A stretch of 64,000 nucleotides of DNA from Tenacibaculum tangerinum. GTDB lineage: Bacteria > Bacteroidota > Bacteroidia > Flavobacteriales > Flavobacteriaceae. Of this stretch, positions 26,385 to 37,048 are shown in pieces (the first letter of the stretch is position 1; the number at the start of each line of letters is the position of its first letter). Below the pieces are notes generated by a model that had not been told where the DNA came from, ran no database searches, and worked only from the letters and a program-made list of their open reading frames with translations. Both the position numbers and the translations under genes were made by a program. The stretch lies in NCBI RefSeq assembly GCF_029853675.1, contig NZ_CP122539.1:3243001-3307000 (forward strand), given 5' to 3'.

Positions 26385-27824
26385 TTAATGCTTTAAAGTT
26401 TCATCATTGTATAAATACTTATCCATTAAATATACGATACTAGCCATAGATGCACTACCCAATTCTAACTCACGTTTATTCACCTTGTCAAAGGTATCAG
26501 TTGCAGCATGGTGATAGTCAAAATAACGTTGAGAATCTGGGCGATAACCTACCAAAGTAACGTGGTCGTCTTTTAACGGACCAATGTCGGCTCCACTTCC
26601 TCCAGCAGCAATGTCGTGTAATCCGTAAGGAGCGAGCAGTTTCTTCCAATTTTTTACTAATTGTAAATTTTTGTCATTTGCATCGATAGAGAAACCTCTT
26701 GGCGTATGACCTCCAGCATCCGATTCTAAGGCTCCGATATGCAATTCTCCATTTTCTTTTGCCAAACGTGCGTATTCAGTAGCTCCACGCAAACCGTTTT
26801 CTTCATTCATAAAAAATACAATTCGAATGGTGTTTTTGGGTTGGATGTTATTTTTCTTTAATAAATAAGCAACTTCTAACGATTGTACGATGCCCGTACC
26901 ATCATCGTGAGCGCCATCGCCTAAATCCCACGAGTCTAAATGTCCGCCGATGACCATAATTTTATCAGGAAATTCACTTCCTTTTATTTCTCCTACGACA
27001 TTGTGTGAAGGAGCGTCGGGCAAATTTTTACAGCTTTGTTTAAAGTAGAATTGCAGGTTTGGTTTTTCTTGTAAGTGTTTGCTTAAGTTTTCGGCAGCGC
27101 GTGAACTAATTGCAGCAGCAGGAATGTACTCTTCTTTAGGAATATCGAGATATCCCATAGATCCAGTGTGTGGATAATCGTCAATTCCATTGGTCATAGA
27201 ACGTACAATTACTCCTTTTGCCCCAAACTTACCCACGGTTGCAGCACCAGCAAATCGCTGTGCTACACAACCACCGTAAGCACGAAATGTGTTGATGAGT
27301 GTATTGTCAAAAGCGCCGTTAAAGAATACAATTTTTCCGTTGGCTTTATCGCCTAGGTTTTTGGCTTCTTCGATATTTTTAACTTCAATAACTTCTGCTG
27401 TTATTCCGTTAGCGGGGGTGGCAATAGAGCCTCCCAACGCACAAATAGGCACGATTATTTTTTTTCCTTCAAATTCATAATGTGCCTTTTCTTTTTCTCC
27501 ACGAACCCAATGGGGCACCATTATAGGTTGTAGCCAAACAGAGTCTAAGCCCACTTCTTTCATAAGTTTTTCTCCCCAAACGACTGCTTTTTCCGCTCCT
27601 TCAGATCCCGACAAACGGCTTCCAATGTTTTGGGTTAAATCACGCAACCACTCGTACGATTTACCTTCGGTAAGTGCGGTGTTGAAAAGTTTTTTTATTT
27701 CTACAGAGTCTTGTTTGTAGCTGGCTTCTATTTGGGTTTTTGAAGCAGTTACAACTTTTTTGTTTTCTGTTTTACAAGCAAAAAAAACAATGCTTGTAAG
27801 TAATAAAAAGAGTAGTTTTTTCAT
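26385..27824 (-). CDS. M28-family zinc peptidase lipoprotein
   Basis: A 479-residue exported aminopeptidase-like protein. Lipobox: SIVFFAC (Cys17). A PA domain appears to be inserted in the middle (GKIVFFNGAFD to YIPAAAISSRAAENL). The dinuclear zinc residues are in VIGGHLDSWDLGDGAHDDGTG (His then Asp), FMNEENG (Glu-Glu) and ESDAGGH, with a final DYHHAATDTFDKVN block. This is the M28 set. It heads the operon with the 73-aa, DoxX and amidohydrolase genes. It likely trims peptides at the periplasm or cell surface. The family call is secure. Confidence 0.93.
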   Translation of the reverse strand: MKKLLFLLLTSIVFFACKTENKKVVTASKTQIEASYKQDSVEIKKLFNTALTEGKSYEWLRDLTQNIGSRLSGSEGAEKAVVWGEKLMKEVGLDSVWLQPIMVPHWVRGEKEKAHYEFEGKKIIVPICALGGSIATPANGITAEVIEVKNIEEAKNLGDKANGKIVFFNGAFDNTLINTFRAYGGCVAQRFAGAATVGKFGAKGVIVRSMTNGIDDYPHTGSMGYLDIPKEEYIPAAAISSRAAENLSKHLQEKPNLQFYFKQSCKNLPDAPSHNVVGEIKGSEFPDKIMVIGGHLDSWDLGDGAHDDGTGIVQSLEVAYLLKKNNIQPKNTIRIVFFMNEENGLRGATEYARLAKENGELHIGALESDAGGHTPRGFSIDANDKNLQLVKNWKKLLAPYGLHDIAAGGSGADIGPLKDDHVTLVGYRPDSQRYFDYHHAATDTFDKVNKRELELGSASMASIVYLMDKYLYNDETLKH

Positions 27825-27918
27825 GTAATTATATCGTTTATGGCTATAAAGCTACATAAAATTGTGGGTAAAAAAAGGCTATTCTGTTTTTGTATTAGCA
27901 TATTTCGTTATAAAAGTG

Positions 27919-27926
27919 TAATTTTG
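27919..27926 (+). promoter_or_regulatory. Candidate -7 box of the DUF3857 gene
   Basis: TAATTTTG matches TAnnTTTG and lies 27 bases before the ATG; no good -33 element is seen at the expected distance. Confidence 0.45.
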
Positions 27927-27952
27927 AGATAGTAAAAAAAGCTATAAATCTC

Positions 27953-30900
27953 ATGTATTACTTAAAGAATTTAAAATTGAAGAATATACTATTCTGTGTA
28001 GGGATGGTTGTGTTTACATCCTCTGTTTTTGCACAAAAAAATGCTAAAGTTTGGGAAGCACTTTTAAAAAATAATCGAGTAGAAGCTCTTAAGTTAGTTG
28101 AAAAATTAGAGGTTACCAATGATTTGGAGAATTTAATTTTAAGCGAAGTGGTAAGAGTAGAGAATGGAATGACGAAAAGAGATCCTAAATTTTTAAAAGA
28201 GATTACCAATTATAAGCACTTTGAAAATTATATGTTTTCTCATTGGACACAGCCCTATTTTTTTACAGAATATTTAGATAAGGGTTTCAATGCTGCTGAG
28301 GTAGAAAATATACTAGTGTTAGATGCAGAAAAAGTGCCAAATACAACTATAAAAAGTGGACTTAAATATATTCAGGCAATAGGGAAACGATATATTCGTG
28401 AATGGGATGAATACAATGCCCAAATGCAAAAAATTAATGCCGTAACCGATTGGGAATTTTGTGGTGTTTTTGAAAACCTAAATTCGAGTGGTATAGACAT
28501 GCCTTATCCGCCAGAAGGAGAGGTTTCTGATGAGGTGATTTTTGATGCTCAAAGCAATGGAGATGCCAAGTGGTATAAATCAAAAGCAAGTAATGAGGTG
28601 TATAATTTTTTTACCAATCATTCTGAGTATGGTACGGGAGTTCATTATGCACAAACATTTATTGTTTCTCCAATAGAACAACGTATTCAATTAAAGCTTG
28701 GCAAAAAAGGATTGACTCGCGTGTGGTTAAACGATGTGCTGATATTAGAAGATGATGAAAATTATTTCACAGAGTTAGACGCTTTTACGGTAGAGGTTAC
28801 TCTTCAAAAAGGAATTAATAGAGTTTTGTTAAAACAAGCGACAAAAAGTGGTGTTCCGTATTTTATTGTACGTTTAGAAGATGTTAAAAATCAGCCATTA
28901 ACAAACTATACAATTTCATTTGATGATAGAAATTATGTAAAATGTACTGCAAATCAACTAAACCCTAAACCTGTGAATCACAGTGTAGAGGTGTTTTTTA
29001 AAAATAAGCTTAGTTCAAAAGAAGCAGACGTTAACTTAACAACATACTCTTTGTTTAATACGTATTATAGAAACGGTAAGATTAATGAAGCATTGGCCTT
29101 GGCAAATGAATGGGCAGCTAAGTATCCAGAAAGTTCTCTTATTAAATTATGCCAGCTTAGATGTTATCAACTTATAGGAGAAAATACTTCTATGGAAAAG
29201 ATAAAAAATAACATGAAGTTAAAAGACCCTTCTTATTATATGTCTTACATGTATGAATATGAAAATTTTAAAGAGTTGGCAAAGTTAGATATTGAAGCCT
29301 ATGAAGCTAAAATGAAAGAAATAGCTAATTCTGTTGATTATTCTTATATGAAAACTGCTTCTGACCTGTTAATTTACATGAGAAGAAATGATAAAAATAA
29401 GATCAGAAATATATTGGATAAGTTTTTAGAAGATGAAACCATACCGTCTAAGGTAAAACCTATTTTTGCAGGGTTTTATGCTTCTGTTTTTGAAGATGCT
29501 GAAGCTACTATAAAGGTGTTGGAGAAGTTTCATAAAGCTGAATTTAATACACAAATTCTTAACAATCTAGTCTATTATTATAAGAAACAGAATAGAATGG
29601 AAGATGCTTTAAATTTGTATTTAGACGAATTGAAGCGATTTGATTTTGATAACGATTTTCAATATTGGGTAATTAATTTATTACATGATACTAGCCAGTA
29701 TAAAAGATCGCTACCGTATATTGAAAAAGCCTTAGAGAATTATCCTAATTCTTACTTGTTTACCAAATTAAAAGGAGATGTTTATGAGCAGCTAGGAAAA
29801 AAACAAGAGGCAGTAAAATTGTATGAGAAGGCGTTGAGTAGAAGTACTTCTCAAAACAAATTACGTGAAAAAATTAACGATCTTAAGAAAATTGAAAATC
29901 CGTTAAATGAGTTCGATTTAAAAGATCCGTATGCCTATATTAAAGAAAATAGAAAAACGGTAAAGGATAATAATTACGGACTTAATACATTGTTAGAGCA
30001 AACTAATGTATTGGGGTATGAAAGAGGAGGTGCAGAGTACCACACTACACTTATATATGAAATCACCTCACAGAATGGGATCGATATTTTTAAAGAGTAC
30101 GATTTAGGATTGTCGGGGTATTATATGATAACCAAATCTGAAATTGTAAAACCTTCTGGAGAAACGATTCCTGCTGATAAAAATGGTTCTAATTTAGTGT
30201 TTCATGATTTGGCTATTGGCGATGTTGTTTATATTCATTACGAAGCTAAGTACTCTAGCAATGGTAGGTTTTATAAAGATCATGTGTTAACGCGTAGTTT
30301 TCCTGGCTACCATCCAGTAGTAAAAAATGTATATCGTTATTTAACGCCTGAAAAAGAAGTAACGCATGTTATTAAGAACGGAGAACTCAAGTACTCGAAG
30401 GTAAAAAGAGGAGATTATTACGTACATCAATGGGAAATTTCTGATGCTAAAGGTATTCCAGTGGCAGAAGATTATATGCCAGAATATAACGATGTTGTAA
30501 CTCGACTGCATATTAGCTCTATTAAAGATTGGAATGCCATTGCTACTTGGTATTCAGATATTGTAAGAAAGCAGTTAAGAACAGATCAAATTGTAAAAGA
30601 TACCTATCAAAAAATTTTTCCGAAAGGACATAAACAACTTACTGAAACAGAAAGAGCAAAAAAGATTTATTATTACATAACCGATACTCTGAATTATAGC
30701 CATGTAAGTTTTAGACAAGGCGGATATGTTCCGCAAAAACCGTCTAAAACTATCACAACTAAATTAGGAGATTGTAAAGATTTTTCATCACTATTTTTAG
30801 TTTTAGGAAAGTTGGCAGATTTAGATACTAGAATGGTATTGATTCTTACATCAGACTATGGTAAAGATGAATTGATTTTACCTAGCACCGATTTTAATCA

Positions 30901-31735
30901 TTGTATTGTAAAGGTAAAGTTAGATGGAAAAGAACAGTTCTTAGAGCTAACAGATAAATACCTTCCGTTTAGAGCATTGCCTACTTCTTTGAGAGATGCA
31001 ACAGGTTTAGAAATTCCTTTTGATAGCTCAGATAATTTTACTTCAGAATTGTTCAAGCTTCATAATGTATTAAGGATGGAAACTTCTTTTGAAAGTACTG
31101 CTGAGATTTTATTAAAAAAGCCTTCATCAGATATTGAACTTACTTCAAAAGTTACAGGAAGTTTGGCTTCTTACTATATTGATGCTTTAACAAATAAAAA
31201 AGGACAGGTATTGAAAGATGCTATACAAGAAGAAATTAATGAGAGAGCTAGTGAGAAGGTAAAATTTGTAGAACTTAAAGACGTAGACTTTAAGAAAGAG
31301 CAAGGAACAATAAGTAATACAACAAAACTTACGATGCCTATTCCAGTTAGTAAAATTGGAAAATTACAGACTTTTGCGATACCTCATTTTACAAATCCTT
31401 ATAATTCTTCGATTATTGAGGTGGAAGAGCGCTCGTATCCAATAGACTACAAAAAATATGAAAATTCTGATAGTTATAAAGAAGTAGTTATTGTTAAACT
31501 AGGTGAAAATGAAGTTTTTCAGGATGTTCCTGAAAATTCAAGTTTCAGCTACAAAGCGCATGAATACAATGTGTCTTATGAATTGTTGAATCAAAACGCC
31601 TTAAAGGTTACGACTGAAGCACGCACACCAATACAAGATATAACGGTAGAAGAATATGCAGATTTTAAAGATTATATCACTAAAATACTAGAAACGAGAA
31701 ACGCCTTAGTTTCTTACAAAGTCATGGTAAAATAG
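27953..31735 (+). CDS. DUF3857 and transglutaminase-like protein with TPR-type repeats
   Basis: A 1260-residue exported protein with a signal peptide ending SVFAQ (about residue 27). The middle, around residues 360-660, is helical and TPR-like (LYLDELKRFDF, AVKLYEKALSR). From about residue 690 a DUF3857 domain follows (GLNTLLEQTNVLGYERGGAEYHTT), then a transglutaminase-like core: GDCKDFSSLFL with Cys near 941 and FNHCIV with His near 983. These core residues are intact, so cysteine-protease or transglutaminase chemistry is possible. Such proteins are common in Bacteroidota and usually unassigned. It is monocistronic, divergent from the M28 operon. Confidence 0.85.
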   Translation: MYYLKNLKLKNILFCVGMVVFTSSVFAQKNAKVWEALLKNNRVEALKLVEKLEVTNDLENLILSEVVRVENGMTKRDPKFLKEITNYKHFENYMFSHWTQPYFFTEYLDKGFNAAEVENILVLDAEKVPNTTIKSGLKYIQAIGKRYIREWDEYNAQMQKINAVTDWEFCGVFENLNSSGIDMPYPPEGEVSDEVIFDAQSNGDAKWYKSKASNEVYNFFTNHSEYGTGVHYAQTFIVSPIEQRIQLKLGKKGLTRVWLNDVLILEDDENYFTELDAFTVEVTLQKGINRVLLKQATKSGVPYFIVRLEDVKNQPLTNYTISFDDRNYVKCTANQLNPKPVNHSVEVFFKNKLSSKEADVNLTTYSLFNTYYRNGKINEALALANEWAAKYPESSLIKLCQLRCYQLIGENTSMEKIKNNMKLKDPSYYMSYMYEYENFKELAKLDIEAYEAKMKEIANSVDYSYMKTASDLLIYMRRNDKNKIRNILDKFLEDETIPSKVKPIFAGFYASVFEDAEATIKVLEKFHKAEFNTQILNNLVYYYKKQNRMEDALNLYLDELKRFDFDNDFQYWVINLLHDTSQYKRSLPYIEKALENYPNSYLFTKLKGDVYEQLGKKQEAVKLYEKALSRSTSQNKLREKINDLKKIENPLNEFDLKDPYAYIKENRKTVKDNNYGLNTLLEQTNVLGYERGGAEYHTTLIYEITSQNGIDIFKEYDLGLSGYYMITKSEIVKPSGETIPADKNGSNLVFHDLAIGDVVYIHYEAKYSSNGRFYKDHVLTRSFPGYHPVVKNVYRYLTPEKEVTHVIKNGELKYSKVKRGDYYVHQWEISDAKGIPVAEDYMPEYNDVVTRLHISSIKDWNAIATWYSDIVRKQLRTDQIVKDTYQKIFPKGHKQLTETERAKKIYYYITDTLNYSHVSFRQGGYVPQKPSKTITTKLGDCKDFSSLFLVLGKLADLDTRMVLILTSDYGKDELILPSTDFNHCIVKVKLDGKEQFLELTDKYLPFRALPTSLRDATGLEIPFDSSDNFTSELFKLHNVLRMETSFESTAEILLKKPSSDIELTSKVTGSLASYYIDALTNKKGQVLKDAIQEEINERASEKVKFVELKDVDFKKEQGTISNTTKLTMPIPVSKIGKLQTFAIPHFTNPYNSSIIEVEERSYPIDYKKYENSDSYKEVVIVKLGENEVFQDVPENSSFSYKAHEYNVSYELLNQNALKVTTEARTPIQDITVEEYADFKDYITKILETRNALVSYKVMVK

Positions 31736-32083
31736 GTTAACACAGGTTTGTAAATCATCTTAAACTTTATGCAGAATGTTATTTCGACTAGCTAAAATCA
31801 ATAGCTTATACGAATAATTTTCTCGTATACAGTCAGTTCGAGTGATTTTTAAGAATGATAATGATTTAGAAATTGTATCGAGAACCTTGCTATTACTTCT
31901 CGACACAAAATTATTTCCATTTCATTTCAACTAATTTTACTCGAAGAGACAATAAGCCTAAATGCGAAATAATAAACCATAAATCATATAAGATGAGTAA
32001 TGGGTGAATTTCGCACAGGTTTAGTGACGAACGATAATCTATTTTAAGATGTTTTATGAAAAACTAAAAAATAGCTACAGATG
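31736..32083. repeat. Gene-free gap with degenerate inverted-repeat elements
   Basis: No gene is present between the convergent neighbours. Two overlapping imperfect inverted repeats are seen: TTCTCGTATAC (31820-31830) against GTATCGAGAA (31875-31884), and AAATTGTATCGAGAA (31870-31884) against TTCTCGACACAAAATT (about 31897-31912). They resemble the TTCTCGATACAATT-type dispersed elements of flavobacterial genomes and may act as a weak terminator. Confidence 0.45.
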
Positions 32084-33865
32084 TTAAAATAAGGAGTCAA
32101 ACTTCCAAGTTAAACCTCCCATTGCTTGAAACCCTTGTACATTAAAATTATTGAATCGTTGGTAGCTGTTATTTAGCACATTGTTGAGGTTTAAAAAGAC
32201 CGAAAAAGAATCGTCAAAATGATATCCACCATTAAAATTTACATCAAAATAACTTTTTAAGTCAGTTGTAGTATACGTATCAGTAAGTAGTGTATCATAA
32301 ATTCTCGCTTTACGATTTCCTACAAAGTAAAGATTGGTGCCTGCATACCATTTAGTAGTTTTATAAGTTGCAAAAACTTCACCTTTTATCTTTGGTACAT
32401 TCCATGGTTCTAACTCGTTGGTTAATGTAAATTTATTAAACTGTGCATTGGCTCCAACGGTTAAGTTTTTAATACCATCAAAAGCAACTTCACCAAAAAA
32501 GGTTATTAGTTGGATGTCATCATACACTACTTTAAATGAGTTTCCATATTCATATCCGTAGAACGTAAATCCGTTAGTCCCAGCGATGTTGGTACCGTCA
32601 GATTTTGATTGATTTAGTACAAAAAATGGATGGTTTTCAGTATCAGCATAACTGGCTTTAAAGTTGTAACTAAATTGGTGATTTAATTTTCCTCTAATTC
32701 CTGCAAAAGCATCATATTTTTTATGAGTTTGACGCATGTCAAGAGTAGGAGAGAGGTATGGGATGTCATCTGTAAAAGATTGATACATATTCGTAGTTAG
32801 ATCTCCAGAAGCTCCGATAAATATATTTGCAAGTTCTTTTACTATAGGGTAAGAAACCTCTACATTAGGATAGATAAAAAAATTATTCTCGCTGTTTTCT
32901 GCATCCATTGAAAAGTAACTTTTAGCTCCTAATTGAATAGCTAAATCTTGTACATTGAATTTGTAGGTTGGATGCACACCGAATGTTATGAACTTGTAAT
33001 CTACAGGGGTAATGGCATCATACGCATAGGCAAAACTGCCTCCTATATAATTAAGAGTAGTGTTTAGGTATATATCGTTTAATTCACGGTATAAATTATC
33101 TAAAGGAAATCGAAATTGAGCATTACCATCCACTAAAAATTCGGCACTTTCAAAGGAGTCGGAAAAGAAAGAAACTACCCCGTTAGCTTCCTCTAAAAAA
33201 GAGTCATCGGGTTTTATATTTCCGAATACTTTAAAATGGTTGTAGCTTTGGGCTTCTTCAATAGCGCTTACAGTAGCATCGGTAAACGTAATATTTTCGG
33301 GTAATCCATACCAGTTGTACTTGTCTTTTTCAGCATCTAAACCAACGGTCCATTGAAAATAACGTTCTTGCTGAGTATAAAATAAGTTTAAATCTATATT
33401 GTAAAAAGTACTGCTTAACGCTGTGTTTTCAACGGGGTCTAAAGAGCCTAAAAAACTTAGATAAACACCCAATTCACTATCATAACTTTCGTTGCGTCTT
33501 ACGTAAGCTTCAACCATAGGCGAGATGGTATTTCCAAAACCAATCGATACATAGTTAGGGTATAGTCTTTCTCTTTTTCCTAAATCAATTTTTTTCATAG
33601 CACCACTTTTAGGAATAAAGGTAGAGGCTACTGGTACCGAAAATATTTGGTACTCTAAAGCTTTTTTCTGAGTTTCTTTCGTGTGTTCAATTATTGGCTT
33701 TTGTTTTATTTTAAAGGCATCAGTAATTTTTGGAACATAAGAAGTTACTACGTTTACAACTTCTGTTTTTATAATGGTGTCTTTTGCTTTACTAGTGGCA
33801 TTTTTATTTTGTGCATTGGTAAATACTGCTACAAATAAAACAAGTAAACTTAAGTGCTTTTTCAT
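32084..33865 (-). CDS. TonB-receptor-like outer-membrane barrel
   Basis: A 593-residue barrel from the ATG at 33865, with signal peptide ending TNAQ. It has many alternating aromatic strands and ends in a terminal Phe (GLTWKFDSLF), the usual outer-membrane C-terminus. The N-terminal segment AFKIKQKPIIEHTK is short and I see no plug domain, so it is probably not an active TonB-dependent transporter although it resembles the barrel of one. It follows the TPR gene after 38 bp on the same strand; TPR/barrel pairs of this kind occur in many flavobacteria and may form a complex. Function unknown. Confidence 0.72.
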   Translation of the reverse strand: MKKHLSLLVLFVAVFTNAQNKNATSKAKDTIIKTEVVNVVTSYVPKITDAFKIKQKPIIEHTKETQKKALEYQIFSVPVASTFIPKSGAMKKIDLGKRERLYPNYVSIGFGNTISPMVEAYVRRNESYDSELGVYLSFLGSLDPVENTALSSTFYNIDLNLFYTQQERYFQWTVGLDAEKDKYNWYGLPENITFTDATVSAIEEAQSYNHFKVFGNIKPDDSFLEEANGVVSFFSDSFESAEFLVDGNAQFRFPLDNLYRELNDIYLNTTLNYIGGSFAYAYDAITPVDYKFITFGVHPTYKFNVQDLAIQLGAKSYFSMDAENSENNFFIYPNVEVSYPIVKELANIFIGASGDLTTNMYQSFTDDIPYLSPTLDMRQTHKKYDAFAGIRGKLNHQFSYNFKASYADTENHPFFVLNQSKSDGTNIAGTNGFTFYGYEYGNSFKVVYDDIQLITFFGEVAFDGIKNLTVGANAQFNKFTLTNELEPWNVPKIKGEVFATYKTTKWYAGTNLYFVGNRKARIYDTLLTDTYTTTDLKSYFDVNFNGGYHFDDSFSVFLNLNNVLNNSYQRFNNFNVQGFQAMGGLTWKFDSLF

Positions 33866-33903
33866 CGTTCTAATCATTTAACTTTCGTTTGTTAATCACA
33901 AAT

Positions 33904-36900
33904 TTAGTTTTGGGTAGTTACTGATTCGTTTGTTTTTGCTTCTTTGTTTTTAATGCTACGAAGCTCATTTTTGGCTTCTTCTATTACATCTTTATATTGC
34001 GTAAAGTTTTTAATAATATTTTCTAAGATGTAGGTTGCTTGGTAGGCATCTTTTAAGGCATAATAATTTTTGGCCATTATAATGTAGCTTTTCACACCCC
34101 AATACTTGTATGACGAGTAATTGGCAATTAAGTCTTGAACTGCTTTGTTTGAGTATTCGTATTCTTTGTTTTCATGTAAGAAAAAAGCATTGTAATACAA
34201 ACATTCCGCTTTTAGTTCGCCAGTTGCTTTTCTACTTACTTCGTTAAAGTATTCTTCTGCGGTAGGAAAGTCGTTGTTTTTAAATGAAGAACGTGCTAAA
34301 ATAATTTTTGCATCTTCTGCAATAGTAGTATCTACCTTTCCTGTGCTCAAAACTTTTTCAGCGCAGGCAATCGCATTAGTATAATCTTCTTTTTTATAAT
34401 ACCCTTTCATTAAGTTGCTTTGTGCAAAAATGATGTTTTGCGGATAGTTGGCTTCTTTTTCCAACTGTTTTAAAACCGCCATTCCAAGAGTCCAATTTTC
34501 TTTTTGAAGGTATATATTGGCAAGTTTTGTTAATGCCTCTTCGGTAAACTCACTTTTATTTTGCTTTGCTACATAATCGTAATGCGGAATTGCTTTATTG
34601 AATGATTTGGTGTTTGCATACGCTTGCCCCAAATAAAAGTGTGCTTTTAATAGGTTGATTCCTTTCGGAAATTCTTGTAAATACTTATTGAAGCCTTCTA
34701 TAGCCTTGGTGTTGTTATTTTCTAAAAACTTATTTTCAGCCGACTGATACGTGGCGTTGTCTAATTCTTCGTTGGTAACATTGGCAAAACTTACATTTTG
34801 AACCCAAGCAGCGTATTCGTCTACTTTTCCTAAGTCGATATATACATTTTTAAGATTGGTAACAGCTTGTCTTGCTTCATTCGAATTAGGATGTTTTGCA
34901 ACTACGTCTTTATATTTTTGAATGGCTTTGCTATTTTGATTATTACTGTAGTACAGTAACCCTTGGCGTAATAGCACACTTGGCACATAATTACTCTCTG
35001 GGTGTTTTGTTAATAAGCGGTCATAAACTTTTTGTGCTTTTGAGGTTTTGTTTAAAGTTGTATAGGTAGTTGCTAATTGGAATAAAGCATCGTCTTTTAA
35101 TTGAGAGTCGTTGTAGTCGCTAATGAGGGTTTCAAGATTGTTAATTTTCACATCGTTTTTACCTAAAAAACCATTGCTCATGGCAGTTTGATATTGTGCA
35201 TAATCTGCTCCAATTCCACCTTCTTCAATCACTTTGTTGTATGCTTTTATGGCATTTGCATAGCTTTTAGAGGCATAAAAAGAATCTCCTAAGCGGTTTG
35301 AGGCATCATCGTTTAAATCGTTGTCGTCAAGATTTTGCTCTAAGAATTGTAGAAAGTGTTTTGCGGCATTCGGATAACTTTTTAATTTGAAATTGGTGTA
35401 TCCTAACTGATAATTTAACATTGTAGCTTCACTAATTTCTTTGTTAGATACAGATAAGAAATTTTCGAGTGCATTTTGATAATCGCCTAACAAGTAGGCT
35501 GTTTCAGCTAGCCAATACGCACCTTTGCTACGTATTGTATCATTTTCCGATTCTTTGGCTTTTATAAAGTATGGTTTTGCGTCGGTAATCTTATTTTCAT
35601 TAAATAACTGAATACCTCTGTATAAAGAAACTTCATGAACCATGTTTTTGCTTTCTGGTATTTCAGAAGTGGTTAAAAAGTCTAAAGCACCTTGATAGTC
35701 TTTCTGATGTAGGTACGAGGTAACTAACAAATTACTAATCTCTGTAGCGTTTGGCGAAGCAGGGTATTTAACTAAAAACTCTTTTAATACTTCAGGAACG
35801 CTTTTGTACGGGTTGCCTTCTTCATAACTCAATTTAGCATAGTTTAGTGAAGCGCTCTGAGTGATATCAGCATCATAATCCATTTCACTAGCATTTTTAA
35901 AAGCATTTAAAGCTTCAAGCTTTTTATCTTGCATTAAGTAACATTCAGCTAGGTGGTAATATGCATTTTGAGCTACTTCGTTATTTCCATCAATAATTTT
36001 ATTAAAATTACCAATGGCAGATTCGTAATTTTTTTGCTGATAAAAAGCATAGCCCAAATAGTAGTAGTCGGTATTTGTCCAACGACCATTTTTTCCTTGA
36101 TAAGCTTCTAAATACGGAATTGCTTTTTCGTATTTTTTAAGGTTGAAATAACTTTCACCCACAATTTTAGAAATTTCCGAAATTTCTTTTTTGTCTTTGG
36201 TAGTAGCCAACAATTGTTCTCCAATTTGAATAGACTTATCAAATCTACCTGCTTTAAAACTAATGTCTAAAATATAATAGTTTGCCTTTGCTTGGTAGGT
36301 GGCATCATTGGCTAGCTGACTTAAGTTGTCTTCTGCTTCACCAAAGTTTTCTTGTTTGTAAGCAATATATCCGTAGTAATAGCGGGCGTCGTTACCAAAA
36401 ATAGGATTTCCTAATAAGGTTTTAAATCGCGATTTGGCATCTTTTAAATAGTTAGAAACTAAGAGTGCATACCCCATTTTGTAATTGAGCTCATTTTTTT
36501 CTTCTGTACTCAATAGTTTTTCATTTACTTTTTGATACCATTTTAGGGCGTGAGCTGCTTTTCTATTGGCAAAATAGTAATTACCTACGGTTAAAAATGC
36601 CTTTTCTTTTTTATTGTTATAGGGATAATTTTCAACAAAATCATTCACTCTGTAGTCAGCATCATCTTGTTCCAACTTTATAGCGCACATAGCGTCGTAA
36701 TAATCGGCATCTGCTTTTAAATTATGATGTTTTTCAGTATTTGAGGAAACGTTACGAAAGAGTTCTTGAGATGCAGCATAGGCTTTATTGTTGTATAGGC
36801 GTATGGCTTTGTGAAAATTTGCGTTTCTATCATTGTTTACGGCCGACTCTTGCGCTATTGCCGATGTAGCAATGCTTAAAAAAAGAAATAAGTAGCAGTT

Positions 36901-36924
36901 TTTTTGAAAACAGTTAAATCTCAT
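33904..36924 (-). CDS. Large TPR-repeat periplasmic protein
   Basis: A 1006-residue protein with a signal peptide ending SAIAQ and then tetratricopeptide repeats along nearly its whole length (for example YYLGYAFYQQKNYESAIGNF, ANYYILDISFKAGRFDKSI, FYLGQAYANTKSFNKAI). No catalytic domain is seen. TPR solenoids serve as protein-binding scaffolds; here the partner is probably the barrel encoded 38 bp downstream. The promoter region is shared with the divergent ftsE gene. The repeat architecture is certain, the role is inference. Confidence 0.83.
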   Translation of the reverse strand: MRFNCFQKNCYLFLFLSIATSAIAQESAVNNDRNANFHKAIRLYNNKAYAASQELFRNVSSNTEKHHNLKADADYYDAMCAIKLEQDDADYRVNDFVENYPYNNKKEKAFLTVGNYYFANRKAAHALKWYQKVNEKLLSTEEKNELNYKMGYALLVSNYLKDAKSRFKTLLGNPIFGNDARYYYGYIAYKQENFGEAEDNLSQLANDATYQAKANYYILDISFKAGRFDKSIQIGEQLLATTKDKKEISEISKIVGESYFNLKKYEKAIPYLEAYQGKNGRWTNTDYYYLGYAFYQQKNYESAIGNFNKIIDGNNEVAQNAYYHLAECYLMQDKKLEALNAFKNASEMDYDADITQSASLNYAKLSYEEGNPYKSVPEVLKEFLVKYPASPNATEISNLLVTSYLHQKDYQGALDFLTTSEIPESKNMVHEVSLYRGIQLFNENKITDAKPYFIKAKESENDTIRSKGAYWLAETAYLLGDYQNALENFLSVSNKEISEATMLNYQLGYTNFKLKSYPNAAKHFLQFLEQNLDDNDLNDDASNRLGDSFYASKSYANAIKAYNKVIEEGGIGADYAQYQTAMSNGFLGKNDVKINNLETLISDYNDSQLKDDALFQLATTYTTLNKTSKAQKVYDRLLTKHPESNYVPSVLLRQGLLYYSNNQNSKAIQKYKDVVAKHPNSNEARQAVTNLKNVYIDLGKVDEYAAWVQNVSFANVTNEELDNATYQSAENKFLENNNTKAIEGFNKYLQEFPKGINLLKAHFYLGQAYANTKSFNKAIPHYDYVAKQNKSEFTEEALTKLANIYLQKENWTLGMAVLKQLEKEANYPQNIIFAQSNLMKGYYKKEDYTNAIACAEKVLSTGKVDTTIAEDAKIILARSSFKNNDFPTAEEYFNEVSRKATGELKAECLYYNAFFLHENKEYEYSNKAVQDLIANYSSYKYWGVKSYIIMAKNYYALKDAYQATYILENIIKNFTQYKDVIEEAKNELRSIKNKEAKTNESVTTQN

Positions 36925-37024
36925 ATTTTTTAGTTATCTAGAAACTATAACGTTCGTTTTTTATTTTTGTTGGGAGACTTTTTACCAAAAGTAAGAAATG
37001 TTACAGAATTACGTTATAAAATTT

Positions 37025-37032
37025 TAGATTTG
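37025..37032 (+). promoter_or_regulatory. Candidate -7 box of ftsE
   Basis: TAGATTTG matches the Bacteroidota -7 consensus and lies only 16 bases before the ATG, so the mRNA leader would be about ten bases long. Confidence 0.5.
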
Positions 37033-37048
37033 TAAAAAACTATACTCC